A stretch of DNA of 64,000 bases from assembly GCA_937625935.1 (NCBI GenBank), contig OW569354.1, forward strand, positions 186,001-250,000, given 5' to 3'. The stretch's first letter is position 1. Every line of letters begins with the position of its first letter. Made by a program: the position numbers and the translations under genes. The notes beneath the pieces were generated by a model, which was not told where the DNA came from, did no database searches, and saw nothing but the letters and a program-made list of their open reading frames with translations. Of this stretch, positions 10,402 through 21,125 are shown in pieces. Origin of the DNA: Tetramitus jugosus. Taxonomy: Eukaryota; Heterolobosea; Eutetramitea; Acrasida; Vahlkampfiidae.

Positions 10402-11622
10402 TTATGTAAATGGGGCCAAAATTGCCATGACTGCAAAACCAATAATAAATAGAATGAACTTGACGAGAGAGTAGATAGGATGAGGTTCTTCCTCATGGTC
10501 TTCGTCGTCTGGGCCGTGGCTGTGATTGTGACTACCTAGCACTTCAAAGAGGGAGACGTGGAGAAAGGCACCTGCAGCAAGAGCCAAAAGACAGCTCTCA
10601 GCCACAAGCCAACCATTGTTCTCAGAGCTAGCACCTGATTCTGTGATTCCAATACCAATTGCAATACCAACTGGAGTGGCAATAGCAAAAGAAATGACCA
10701 AAAAGATGGTGCCCGCAGTATTTCTCCAGAACTTGCTTGGATCAATCTTACGGAATCCCTTTTCGATAATAATACCCAGAGCAAATGCAGCAACAAATTT
10801 GTGAGCCATAATAGCAGCAAACAAGCTCCACATCTCACCCACATCATCAGCAGCTCCCAATCCTAGACCTTCAAAGACTGAGTGAACACTAAGTGAGATC
10901 CAAATGACAATGGCATTCAAAAAGAGAGTCAAGGATGTCTTGCTCATCTTTCCATGATGATGATGGTCATGGTGATGCTTGTTAAGCTGTTGATCATCAG
11001 AGCCATAGTTTGTGGCGTGTTCTGAGGCATTCAACATTGATTCTTCAGCAGTAATAGCTACATCCATTTCACCACGAGTCTTTGCATGAATCACAAACTT
11101 CATTAGAATATTTTCCAAAAAGTAAATGGTGAGCAAAGCACAGCATGCCAATGTAGCAACCCATGGATACTCTACGAACCATGGTCCTTCATCGCCCTCA
11201 TCTCCCAAGAGACCACCACTAGTAGAGCGAAACTTGGAAGAACGACCCATATTCGAGCTGAATTGAGTCATCCACTGACCATCAGCAGACATGGTCGTAT
11301 TGTGATGATGATGGATGAGCTCTGAAATGGCACCACTCATCTTTTCACTTGCTTCTGGAATGAGATGAAGCATGCCACCACCGAGTAGGATACCACCAGC
11401 AAAGCCTTCCAACAGCCTCATGATCTTCAAGATCTTATCCATAAAGGTAACCTTTGCGTGCAACCATTTCCACTGAGATAGAATAATAGGAGCAAAGCAA
11501 GAGATGAGAGAACCAAAAAGCAACACGAACAGTGTGACGAGCTTGACTGTAAGCAGACCGCGTTCTCCGCCACCGGGTGCGGAGAATACCTCTTCAAAAG
11601 AAATTGACATTTTTTGACGCAA
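10402..11622 (-). CDS. ZIP-family (SLC39) zinc/iron transporter
   Basis: A 406-residue membrane protein with about eight hydrophobic segments. TM2-3 includes EGFAGGILLGGGMLHLIPEA, whose HLIPEA is a ZIP hallmark. The long cytoplasmic loop between TM3 and TM4 carries a His-rich cluster (KHHHDHHHHGK), the usual metal-binding loop. TM4 has HSVFEGLGLGA and TM5 has MAHKFVAAFALG, together supplying the His/Glu metal pathway of this family. A final His/Asp/Glu patch (HNHSHGPDDEDHEEE) sits before the last helix. It resembles the ZIP1-3 subfamily. It should move zinc or another divalent metal into the cytosol across the plasma or an organelle membrane. Convergent with the acetyltransferase gene (41 bp between stops). 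Confidence 0.9.
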   Translation of the reverse strand: MRQKMSISFEEVFSAPGGGERGLLTVKLVTLFVLLFGSLISCFAPIILSQWKWLHAKVTFMDKILKIMRLLEGFAGGILLGGGMLHLIPEASEKMSGAISELIHHHHNTTMSADGQWMTQFSSNMGRSSKFRSTSGGLLGDEGDEGPWFVEYPWVATLACCALLTIYFLENILMKFVIHAKTRGEMDVAITAEESMLNASEHATNYGSDDQQLNKHHHDHHHHGKMSKTSLTLFLNAIVIWISLSVHSVFEGLGLGAADDVGEMWSLFAAIMAHKFVAAFALGIIIEKGFRKIDPSKFWRNTAGTIFLVISFAIATPVGIAIGIGITESGASSENNGWLVAESCLLALAAGAFLHVSLFEVLGSHNHSHGPDDEDHEEEPHPIYSLVKFILFIIGFAVMAILAPFT

Positions 11623-11889
11623 TTAACGGCAGTGATTCACCTAGATGGAGCGCAATGAAATATCAGTTATCACCACGAGGATGCTGCAGAGTAAGTGAGA
11701 TTTTGTTTGTTTGTGGTTGTTCTCACGTGGAAAGTGGCGTGGTTTTATGTTGTCGTGTTTTTGTTGCGGATCCGCAATATTCCCGGTTGGCCAAAATCGT
11801 GTTCTATCCGCAGTCAACCCAGCTTCCAATCTGCGCATTTATGCCGACTCCCGCCAAAATCAAACAACGCCCAAAATTGTAGAAGCAGC

Positions 11890-12345
11890 ATGAGCAACAA
11901 GCAAGACCAAGCCGTCAATACAACGGATTTACAGCATTGCCTCAATATTGATGAAATCTATCAAGGTATGTTACTTGATGAAGTCAAATCATGTCTTTGA
12001 TGCACCACTGAACTTGTGCTCACAATGTTCCTGACTTCATCACCAGCTTTGCTTCAAATGAAGCCGTCTGATGTACAGAAAAAAGTAGGAGAATCACTGC
12101 AGAGAGGACATGTCATTTCTCAATACGAGACTCAAGTGTTGAGCGAGTGTAAAAATTTAGGTGTTCTCGATTTGGTGAGTCAGTTGAGCAAAGGCGAGAG
12201 TGCCGACGTGCTCGAGGAAGACTTACGAAGACGCATTTACGGTTATGAGCCCCTGCTCAAAACGGATGAACCTTCCCCACCTGTAGTGACGAACGAAAGT
12301 GTCAGTCAGAATCCAAATACAGAATCGCTGAACTCGGACCGCTGA
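11890..12345 (+). CDS. Small hypothetical protein, one intron
   Basis: Exons 11890..11965 and 12047..12345 join across an 81-nt intron (GTATGT donor, CACCAG acceptor) to give 124 residues. The core is a predicted helical region (EIYQALLQMKPSDVQKKVGE...YETQVLSECKNLGVLDLVSQL) followed by a polar tail. I do not recognise the family. The spliced reading removes the in-frame stop that exon 1 would meet if unspliced, which supports the model. Confidence 0.55.
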
Positions 12346-12512
12346 ACGTCCATGAACAGTTACAGTTATTCATTCTCGAAAATTCGAGCCAGCCCCCCAA
12401 AAATTTCTAGGCGTCATGTTGTTGTTTTCTGCGGGAGGAGTTGAGAAAGCAACCTCGCGCCATTGTTGTCTACATATCACAAGAAGACGCTCATCAGCAA
12501 CAATAATAAAAA

Positions 12513-15500
12513 ATGAGGTTGTCAATGAGACTTAAGCATACTTCCACTTCGCCTGTAACACCCTCAGACGAGAGTACGGACATATTTACTGATACAGAGG
12601 AGTTGAATGCCAAGTCATACACAACATTGAAGAGTATTGATCAAGAGGAGATTAGAACTGATCAATGGCCTTTGATTCTATTATTTAAGGATACACAGCT
12701 CGAAAAGGAGTTTGCAGACTATTACTATGTGAAATATGCTGATAGATGGTGGAAACGGTTTCTTCAGTTGCGTCTCTCTCTATTTTTCCTGACTTTTGGT
12801 ATGTCGGTCTCGTTTGTGAACAACGAAGAGGTACTTTTTCTAACTCTTCCTATGTCTACCTCAGTGTACACTGCTTATGTGTATTGGGACTTAACACAGT
12901 ATGGCTTTGTGACCTTTCATGTTGCCCTGAGGTTGGCAACAGCAGCGCTGATGATGATAATTAACCTGCTCACGCTCATCACTCCACTCATGGAGAGGGG
13001 AAACGGATATTTGATTGACATTTTGTCGTGTGTATTTTTAATGGTTGCTTTGGTGCCTTCTGGTTTGAAGAGTGTGATTAGTCATAAATTTGGAGATGGT
13101 ATGTGCGAAAATAGTTGTTCAGCAAATTTTATGTGAAACATATCATGAAACTAACCACCCTTGATGAACAGAGTATCCTGTGGGATTTCCAGTGACTATT
13201 GCTGTTGGCTTCATTGTCAAAAATTTAAGAATCTATATTATGTTTCCTGTGGCCATCGCAGTGTTTCTGACTTATGTAGCTACTTTTGTGATTCTGATTG
13301 GGAATCAATTCCTCAGATTCTCGTTGCGATATCCAGTATATTGGGCGGTAAGTATATTTATGTATGAAACTTTCTACACATTCCAATATTAACCCAAGGG
13401 AATGATCAGGTGATTCTCTTCTTCAATATTATTGGCTACTTAATTATCTACTCTGTTGAGAACTTTCTTCGAAAACAGTTTGTAGAAAGAAAGAGATTGC
13501 AGAATGAACAAAATAGAGCTGTCCTTGAAAATAAGCGAAGTGAACAACTACTTCAGAATATTTTACCGGCTCATTTGATACCTCAGATCAAAAATTTTCT
13601 CATGAGACCACCAAGTCCATTGTCAGAGTGCATTGTGATGGATAAGAGAGAGAATTGTTCAGTGCTCTTTTCTGATATTGTATCCTTTACAGCATATTCC
13701 AGTACTACGCCGGCGCATGAAATTGTGTTTATGTTGAATAGTCAATTCTCTCACTTTGATTCATTATCAAGCAAGTATCGTCTAGAAAAAGTCAAAACAA
13801 TCGGTGATGCCTACTTTGCTGTTGGTAACCTGAAGGGAGACCACGAGGAGCACAGAGAAGCGATATGTGATATGGCCTGTGGAATGATACGCTACATTGA
13901 GAAAACAAACAGAAAGTATGGGTGGAATTTTAGAATTCGAATAGGTCTTTCATCTGGAACCATTTTCGCAGGTGTATTGGGAAACAAAAAATTTACTTTT
14001 GATTGCTTTGGACCTACCATCGTTCTTGCTCATGAAATGGAAGCTGCCTCATTGCCTGGATGTGTGCATGTGACAAAAGATATAAGACAGCAAGCTAGCC
14101 ACTCTCATTTATTCTATGACCGTGGGCAAAATGATATCCCACCTTTTGGATCCATGCATACGTACATTCTCCTCGGAAGGAAGGGATCTTCTTCCATTAT
14201 GGACGAAAAATTGATTATGGAAGGCACTGGAAGTGGTTGTCATACATCTATTCCTCGTCATATCTCATTGTCTACTGCAACATCCACACAATCGATGTTT
14301 GCAGAAACTCCATCAGAAGTCCACGAAAATTCTCCTCTCGATCCAGATAGAGCCTTATCAGGGACGCTGACCAATCCTGATCAAACGACAGACACTGATA
14401 CTTCACCTCCCTCGGCAAGGCAAACTCTAGATCCTTTGGCTTACCATGTTTTTTTCAACTTTTTCAAGTCTTTCGCAATTGAAAAAGAATACACCCTTGA
14501 GAGTTACAAGAGAGGAAAAAACAGTGTGCGTGGAACTATAGTTGTAATTGCGATGATTAATTTATTTTGTATTACGAACTTGGTCGGAATACACCCGGAT
14601 CAAAGTGCTTCTGCGACTGCCATTATCACCTATGTATTCTTTGCTTTGCAGCTTCTGGCTTTAATTATTCTATTGACACCACTAGGCAACTATGCTCTGA
14701 CAGGACTTGTTGTCTCCATATCTTCTATGCTAAGTAATTACGCAATATTTTTGAGCACGTTGTTTTCTCGAACTTTGGCCTTAGAATATTGCACAATATT
14801 TGGAATTTTATGTGTAATCGTATGTATCTAATGAACTTTATCGTGATTGAGACTTATATTTAACATACTTCAACAGGTCTTCCATATTCCTACGAACATA
14901 CCTCATCCGATCAAGTATACCCTATCATGCTCTGTGTTTTTGTATCCCATTCTCCAAGTGACAATCTATGGTGATTGGTCTGTCATAAATGTATCATTCC
15001 TCGTTGCAATGATATTACTTATGGAGTGGACAGCCTACTTTGTTGATCTCTCCTCTAGAAAAGCTTACATCTTGAGACAGAAGACACAGAAAGAACTAGA
15101 AGTTATTGCTGAGGAGCAACGAAAGAATGAAAATCTAGTGCTCTCAGCACTTCCACTAGAAATTGCTGAGAGATTGAAAAAGCAACCAGAAGCAACATAT
15201 GACTCAATCAAAGACGGTTCAGTCTGTTTCGCCAATCTTTGTGGTTTTGACGAACAACTTCGCCACAGCTCTGAAAATCCACTACCAGTTCTCAATGTTT
15301 TGAATGAGCTTTTCACCAAATTTGACGAGATTACAGCTTTCTACAAATGTTCGAAGATTAAATCGATAGGTAGCACATTTATGGTTGTGAGTGGTTGTCC
15401 CACTTACACTTCTGATCATGCGATCCGAATTACCCATCTAGCGAGAGATTTTATGAGAGCTTCAAGGGAAATATTCTCTAACAGAAGGAATACAATCCCC

Positions 15501-15791
15501 CTCATCGACATCCGTATCGGTTTGATGTGTGGTGACTTTGTGGCTGGTGTACTCGGAGAGACCAAATACCTATTCGATGTTTTTGGTAACTCTGTCAATG
15601 TAGCTGCAAGAATGAGCACAACAGGTCAGAACGGAACAATACAGAGTTGTTCTCCAATGTATGAACACTTGCACAACGTGTTCAAGCTGCAGGACCAAGG
15701 AACAGTGATGGTTAAAGGAAAGGGAGAAATGAATGTTTGGACCATTGCTTACGATGACGAAGTACCATTTGTGGAGGAAGAGACTACGTAG
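12513..15791 (+). CDS. Transmembrane adenylyl cyclase with paired C1/C2 domains
   Basis: Four exons: 12513..13098, 13172..13347, 13410..14819 and 14877..15791, with introns of 73, 62 and 57 nt and gtatgt/gtaagt donors, give 1028 residues. Layout is membrane domain, C1, membrane domain, C2, as in animal membrane adenylyl cyclases. C1 (about 335-500) has the metal-binding aspartates D343 (FSDIVSF) and D387 (TIGDAY) but lacks the transition-state Asn/Arg (GPTIVLAHEM). C2 (about 835-1015) is the reverse: no metal aspartates (FANLCGF, SIGSTF) but purine-binding K886 and D958 and catalytic N965 and R969 (GNSVNVAARM). The two halves therefore supply one complete active site, and the Lys/Asp pair indicates ATP rather than GTP. 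It makes cAMP. A Ser/Thr-rich linker at about 520-600 separates the halves. Confidence 0.88.
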
Positions 15792-15976
15792 GAGTTCTCA
15801 TCATTCTTCCATTGATTTGGCTCAACTTTTTCCCTCCCTGCACCAGTGGTGGATAATATGGATATCTCGTGACTCCCGAAAGAGTTTCTTATTACGCGAA
15901 ACTGACTGGGTTTATCCATGCTGGGATAAACAACCGGCTGGCGGATGAGCGAACCAAAAAATCAATAAAAAGCAAC

Positions 15977-17107
15977 ATGAGCACCACACCCACTACATCC
16001 AACACAAACACAACCACAACAACCAGTATGAGTGCACAACCAATCATGATATCGAGTACAGTCTCGACAACAACGAACGAAATCAAACCAGCCGCACCAA
16101 AGAATCGTATTTTGGCTTTGATGAGTGCAGGTATGTGTCATGTGTGAAATGTGTGTTAAAAGGATCATGAATAGTTGGCTGACATCTGCTTTTTTTTTGC
16201 TTTGACTTTGGTAGGATCAATCTCAGGCACCATCTCTGCCGTAGCTACACAACCATTTGATGTCATCAAGACAAACATGATCAACAAAACAGGAACATCA
16301 GCCAATGCAAGCATGCTCAAAACAAGTAAATTCATATATAACAGTCATGGATTGACTGGCCTTTGGAGAGGCACTGTGCCCACTATTTATCGTGTGCTTC
16401 CTGGTGCCGCCATTTATTTTAGCATGTTGGACACTGTGTCGCACGTTGTAAAATCGACCCAAAACAAACACACAATCGAACACTACAAGCATACAAACGC
16501 GGAAAATTTTACGATTGGCTTTTTGGCGCGAACCATTGCCAGCACAATCATGTGTCCGATTACGGTGCTAAAGACGAGGTTCGAGCTCTCCACAAACACC
16601 AATGTAAATATGTTGAAGAGCTTGAGTGGCATTTATAGAAATGAGGGTATCAGGGGACTGTTCTCTGGTTTGCTGCCAACTCTTGGAAGAGATGCACCCT
16701 ATGCTGGTATCTCCTATCTGTGCTTTAGACAATTGCAGGGCATTCTATCCACATTTAATCAACACAGTTCCATTGACTTTGGCTCGTTGATTGATCCAAT
16801 TTCAGGTGGTGCTTCTGGTGTGCTCGGCACAATGATCACCTATCCATTTGATGTTGTTCGTACGCGGTTACAACTTCAAGTGAGAACAGTCGGTGTGGGA
16901 GGCTCTGTTGGTTATGTCGCACCAGCACCAGGTGTCATTTCCGTTTTTAAGACAATGATCCAAAGTGAGGGATATTCCTCATTGTTCCGAGGTGCTGTTC
17001 CTCGGTTATGCAAGAGAAGTGTGGCTTCTGCCATTTCATGGAGCATTTACGAATTCAGTGTGGGGGGTTCAGAAAAGAAAAAGAGGGTTTCAAACAATAA
17101 TAGTTAA
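15977..17107 (+). CDS. Mitochondrial carrier, SLC25A38/Hem25-like
   Basis: Exons 15977..16130 and 16215..17107 (84-nt intron, GTATGT/GGTAG) encode 348 residues. A Thr/Ser-rich N-terminus precedes three carrier repeats, with signatures QPFDVIKTN, CPITVLKTRFE and YPFDVVRTRLQ. The second repeat (IRGLFSGLLPTLGRDAPYAGI) is very close to the pattern of the SLC25A38/Hem25 group, proposed to bring glycine (and in yeast IPP) into mitochondria for haem and quinone synthesis. The subfamily assignment rests on the KTRxE motif and the RDAP motif; transport specificity is inferred. The splice join restores the first TM helix (ALMSAGSISGTISAV). Confidence 0.82.
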
Positions 17108-17216
17108 TTCAACAACAACGACAACATTTACATGCACAACCAATTCATTTTTTCTGCATTCCATTGTATTCACTTTAAAACTCCGTTCTAGGAAACAAAA
17201 AACTTGGCGCCAAAAA

Positions 17217-17645
17217 ATGTTAGAAGTCGATTATTTGAGAGTATGGTTGGTGATCATTGCCCTGGGTCGCCTCTATTCCATTTGGATGGGTTACAAGAAC
17301 TCTGGTCAAATTCACTATCGAATCTACCCACAACAGAAGCCTCAACAGATCACTCCTCTGTTTGGTCGCTTGTTTGCCACATGGACATCCACTTCCATTT
17401 GTCTCACTCTCTTCTTAGCTTACAACCCATATAACTGGGAACTCTACTTGCTGAATATCATTGTGTTTTTGGGTGCTGTTCTGACTCATTTCATGCTTGA
17501 ATGGTTCGTTTATCGCACTGGATCTCTCACGAACACAATTATGATTTTCTTCATTGCTGGCGTCACTGGTTTCTACATGATTTTGAGAGTTTGGCTTGGG
17601 TGGGCTCAATTCGATCGTGTCATTCCACCACCACATCTCAAGTAG
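17217..17645 (+). CDS. ERG28: ERG28-like sterol biosynthesis scaffold
   Basis: A 142-residue protein with four hydrophobic segments, starting 109 bp after the carrier gene. It follows the Erg28 pattern: an N-terminal LRVWLVIIALGRLYS, then LFGRLFATWTSTSICL (Erg28 has RTFGIWTLLS), then NIIVFLGAVLTHFMLEWFVY (Erg28 has a similar HF..E.FVY). Erg28 is an ER membrane protein that tethers the C4-demethylation enzymes of sterol synthesis. Naegleria makes sterols, so the role fits. The frame is open further upstream but that part overlaps the carrier gene; the ATG at 17217 matches the family start. Confidence 0.75.
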   Translation: MLEVDYLRVWLVIIALGRLYSIWMGYKNSGQIHYRIYPQQKPQQITPLFGRLFATWTSTSICLTLFLAYNPYNWELYLLNIIVFLGAVLTHFMLEWFVYRTGSLTNTIMIFFIAGVTGFYMILRVWLGWAQFDRVIPPPHLK

Positions 17646-17786
17646 GCTCTGGTAGAGCTAACAACAAAGAGTGGCCACCAGTGAGGAGCTCCTTGTCATA
17701 AAAACCTATTTTTTCCTTCTCTTGTCGAACAACACAAAAATCAAACAACAACAAGAACAAAAAGAACAAAAAGCACAATAGATAAG

Positions 17787-18782
17787 ATGATGGATCAAGA
17801 ACCAGATCACACGAGCATTGATCTTGAGTTTCAAGATTTTCCATCCACTACAACGACAACCACCACCGCTGCCAACATCAATGATGATGACACATTCTTG
17901 GACAATCAACCATTGATGATGATGAATGACAACATGAATAGTAACACATCAAACAATGACAATGAACCATCAAACAGTAACAATAACAACAACAACAACA
18001 ATTCACAACATGGCAATCCAAATGCTTCTCTCTGGTCCATCGAGTATTATCAAACGTTTTTTGATATTACGACGAGTGAAGTGTTGAATCGCATTCAAAA
18101 ATCATTTACTTTTCCACTCTGGATCAACAACAAGAATGATTATTTTACCAAATATTTGAGATTGAGTGTGCATGGAGCAGATATTTGGGGACCATTCTGG
18201 ATTGTTACAACGTTGATTGTGTTGTTGGTCATTACGAGTAACATTGGTGGTGTGTTTAGTGTGAATCAACTCGTGTCTGAAGTGACCAAACAACAAATGT
18301 TGGCGAATAATGGAACGTCGTCAGTGTTGGGTGATCGATCATTGGCGCAGTGGACTGCTGATTTCTCCATTGTTTCCATGGGTGCAACCATTTTGTACAG
18401 TTATTTGATTTTGGCACCGATGGCACTGTATTTTGTAATGCGATGGAAGGGTATGGATGAGACATCGATTGTAGAGCTGTGGTGTCTATTTGGTTATGCA
18501 CTGGTGATTGTGGTTCCGGCTGCTGTGATTTGTGTGTTGAATTACGGGTGGATTAGATGGTTGGCCATTTTGATATCGTTTGCTTATTCTGGTGGATTCT
18601 TGTTGGCCAATTTGATTCCACTGTGGCGTGGTGTGCTGTTGTTGGGTGATGGAACGAATAAGCCACCTGCCGACGGTCATTTGTACATGCTTGGATTGAT
18701 TGCCTATGTCGCGTTGCTTCAGCTCATCATGGCAATCTTTATTCGATTATACTTTTATACATATCACATTACGGTAAAGTAA
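17787..18782 (+). CDS. Yip1-domain protein (YIPF1/2-like)
   Basis: A 331-residue protein. The N-terminal ~100 residues are cytosolic and low-complexity (Thr, Asp, Asn runs). About five TM helices follow, beginning with ADIWGPFWIVTTLIVLL, equivalent to the DLYGPFWI signature of the Yip1 family, where YIPF1/2 are the closest relatives. It should sit in Golgi/ER membranes and act with Rab GTPases in vesicle traffic. Convergent with tepsin (42 bp between stops), another trafficking protein, though that pairing is probably chance. Confidence 0.85.
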   Translation: MMDQEPDHTSIDLEFQDFPSTTTTTTTAANINDDDTFLDNQPLMMMNDNMNSNTSNNDNEPSNSNNNNNNNNSQHGNPNASLWSIEYYQTFFDITTSEVLNRIQKSFTFPLWINNKNDYFTKYLRLSVHGADIWGPFWIVTTLIVLLVITSNIGGVFSVNQLVSEVTKQQMLANNGTSSVLGDRSLAQWTADFSIVSMGATILYSYLILAPMALYFVMRWKGMDETSIVELWCLFGYALVIVVPAAVICVLNYGWIRWLAILISFAYSGGFLLANLIPLWRGVLLLGDGTNKPPADGHLYMLGLIAYVALLQLIMAIFIRLYFYTYHITVK

Positions 18783-18824
18783 ATGGAAGATTACCATAAT
18801 GATAATAATAAATACATGTTGAAT

Positions 18825-20895
18825 TTACTTCATTGCTTGCTTGACAAACTCAAATGCATCCTTCTCTTCTTTCTTGGGCTCGGGAGTGCTGACAAAATCG
18901 CTCAAGTTTGGATTAATTTTAAGCGGTGCTCTGTTGTTGTTGTTGAATCCATGGTTGTTCATTGGTGCTGGACGTGTGTTGGTATTCACAGGGATAGTTG
19001 TTGTGTTATCTGGGAAAAGAGACGACACTTGGTGAGTCACTGAGAATGTGCTAGTGCCAAAGAAATCGTCCAATGAGTTTTGACTTGAAGAGCTCGACGT
19101 AGTTGGTACAGGTGCCTTCTTCACAATCTGTTTCTGCTTGGTTGCTGGGGTAGACTTAATGTCCATTGACTCAAACATGTTACCAAGATCGTTCGTTTCA
19201 TTGCTTGCCGAGACTGAAGTGGATTGACTATTTACATCATCATCAAATGGATCCAACAGATTTACGCTTCTCTTGGCTGATTTTGAAGTTTTTGTTGACT
19301 GGTTTCCTCCATTGGTTGAAACACCAAAATCCATTTCGGTCGGTTCAAAGTCAATCACATGTTTCTTTCGGTCTCTTGATTGTTTCTTCAATGTTGTTAC
19401 ATCCTCTTCAATATAATCTTCTGAGCCAGCTCCTGATAATACATTTAATACTTTTCTGGCCTTCACTTGCAAAGGTTCATGCGTAGATTCTGTTTGATCT
19501 TCAATGATATCAATGTTATCATTGAAATAATCAATAACTGTCTCGTTGTCAGCACGCACTAACCCTTCAAGTGCATAGAGTGCCTTCAATCTAACTTGCC
19601 ACTTATCATCATTCAGTTTCTGATTCAATGCCTTTGCAATGTATTGTCCATTGACACCAGCACATCGACCACAGAACGCAGTTAACTCCTGTCTCGTCGG
19701 TTGAAGCTTCACTTTCGAATAGGCAGTAAAATCACCGACAATCTTCTTCTCGATATATCCGGATGAGTCACCCTTTTCAGATGGTGAACTTTTGCTTGTA
19801 CTCTTTGCTTTTTTGCTACTGCCGTTACCGGTACTATGATTTGAGTTTTTGCTTCTGTGATCACTCTCTTCCTCCTCTTCACTGCTACTGTCCCAGTGTG
19901 CACCACCACTTCCACTATTGAACCCTCCTCCCATGTTACGACTACGACCACTATCCTCTACTGCTGGTGATTGATAACCACCACCAAATGAATTTTGTTC
20001 ATGCTCCACTTCCCAATGACCCATCAAACCATCAGCAGGCTTCGATTTTTTCTTTGTCGTGAGCAAACCACTTGCAATGCCAGTCACTGTCGACAAGTAT
20101 CCCTTCTTTCCTGCATTTTCCGACTGTGAACCAGTTGGCTTATAAGGCTGTGATCCAAATCCTACATACTTTGAATTGGTGGAACTGCCAATACCACCTC
20201 CACTGCCACCCATCGAAGAACTGCCATTGCCGCCTCCGTAATTGACAGAGGACGATGAATCGTTTCCACCTTCAATACCAGCGAACCGATTGTGATCATT
20301 GTTTCCCCATCCACCCGTGCTCATATTTCCTCCCATGGCTGCTCGGCTCGATTGTTCAGTTCTCTCAAAAATGGCATCAATTGCATCAGTGGTCGCTTGT
20401 CTCACAGCCTGATTCAACGCATCACCGTGCAATGGATCCATTGGACCTCTAAAGTCTAATCAATCAACAACAATGATAACAATGGCAATAATGACAACAA
20501 TCATCACACAATCACAAGTAAAAAAACAGAGAGCAAACAAGGACAAAATGACAAAATCATAGGAGTGAGTGTCTATTGCGCGCACACACATACACATTAC
20601 AAAAACATATCTTGTGACCACACATACTCGCATTCTTTTTAATTTCTTCACTCTGACGAATGATTTGACGTGCAAATTCAGGGTCACCAGAAGTTGCCAC
20701 ACTACGTATAATATTCAAACACTTCTTTTTTGTTCTTGGTGATTTGGATGAGTTGAGACGATGAACCAACCATTGCACAACGTCGTCTGAAGCTTTTGGT
20801 GAAGCTTTGGTCATGTTGGCGATAGCTTTGAACATCCATGCAGCACATGGTTCATCATTGTCCAACGTAGCCTTTTGCAAAACGCTCTTGTCCAT
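18825..20895 (-). CDS. Tepsin (ENTH/VHS-like AP-4 accessory protein)
   Basis: Exon 1 is complement(20628..20895), exon 2 complement(18825..20455); the 172-nt intron has a GTATGT donor and ATTAG acceptor, and the join encodes KKNANFRGPMDPLHG, matching the conserved end of the tepsin ENTH domain (animal tepsin has GPPDPLHG). The product is 632 residues: tENTH at about 1-125 (LQKAT...PCAAWMFKAIANMTKASP), a Gly/Ser-rich linker, a second helical VHS-like domain at about 285-420 (ELTAFCGRCAGVNGQYIAKAL) and a disordered tail. The extreme C-terminus, KDAFEFVKQAMK, resembles the short hydrophobic motif with which tepsin binds the AP-4 ear. It probably acts on AP-4 vesicles at the trans-Golgi network. 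Confidence 0.85.
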
Positions 20896-21125
20896 TTGTG
20901 TGAGATAATTTGAGTTGTTTGTTGTTCGCTTGGTTGGAAGCTGCTGAAATTCCGGTATTTATCGGGGAGATTAGTTTTCGCCGCTGGGTCTTTGCATGTT
21001 CAAGCTTGTAAAGTGTTTCAATCATTTGGATTATCCGCTCAGTCTATTATCCCTCACGTCTCACACCGACACCAAAAAAATCAGAAAACAACAACAACTC
21101 TTGAATTACATCTATTTGTGTGAAA

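Noticed and set aside
13653-14150. C1 domain of the cyclase as an independent guanylyl cyclase
   Set aside because: It lacks the Asn/Arg catalytic pair and cannot complete an active site without C2, which carries the ATP-type Lys/Asp pair.
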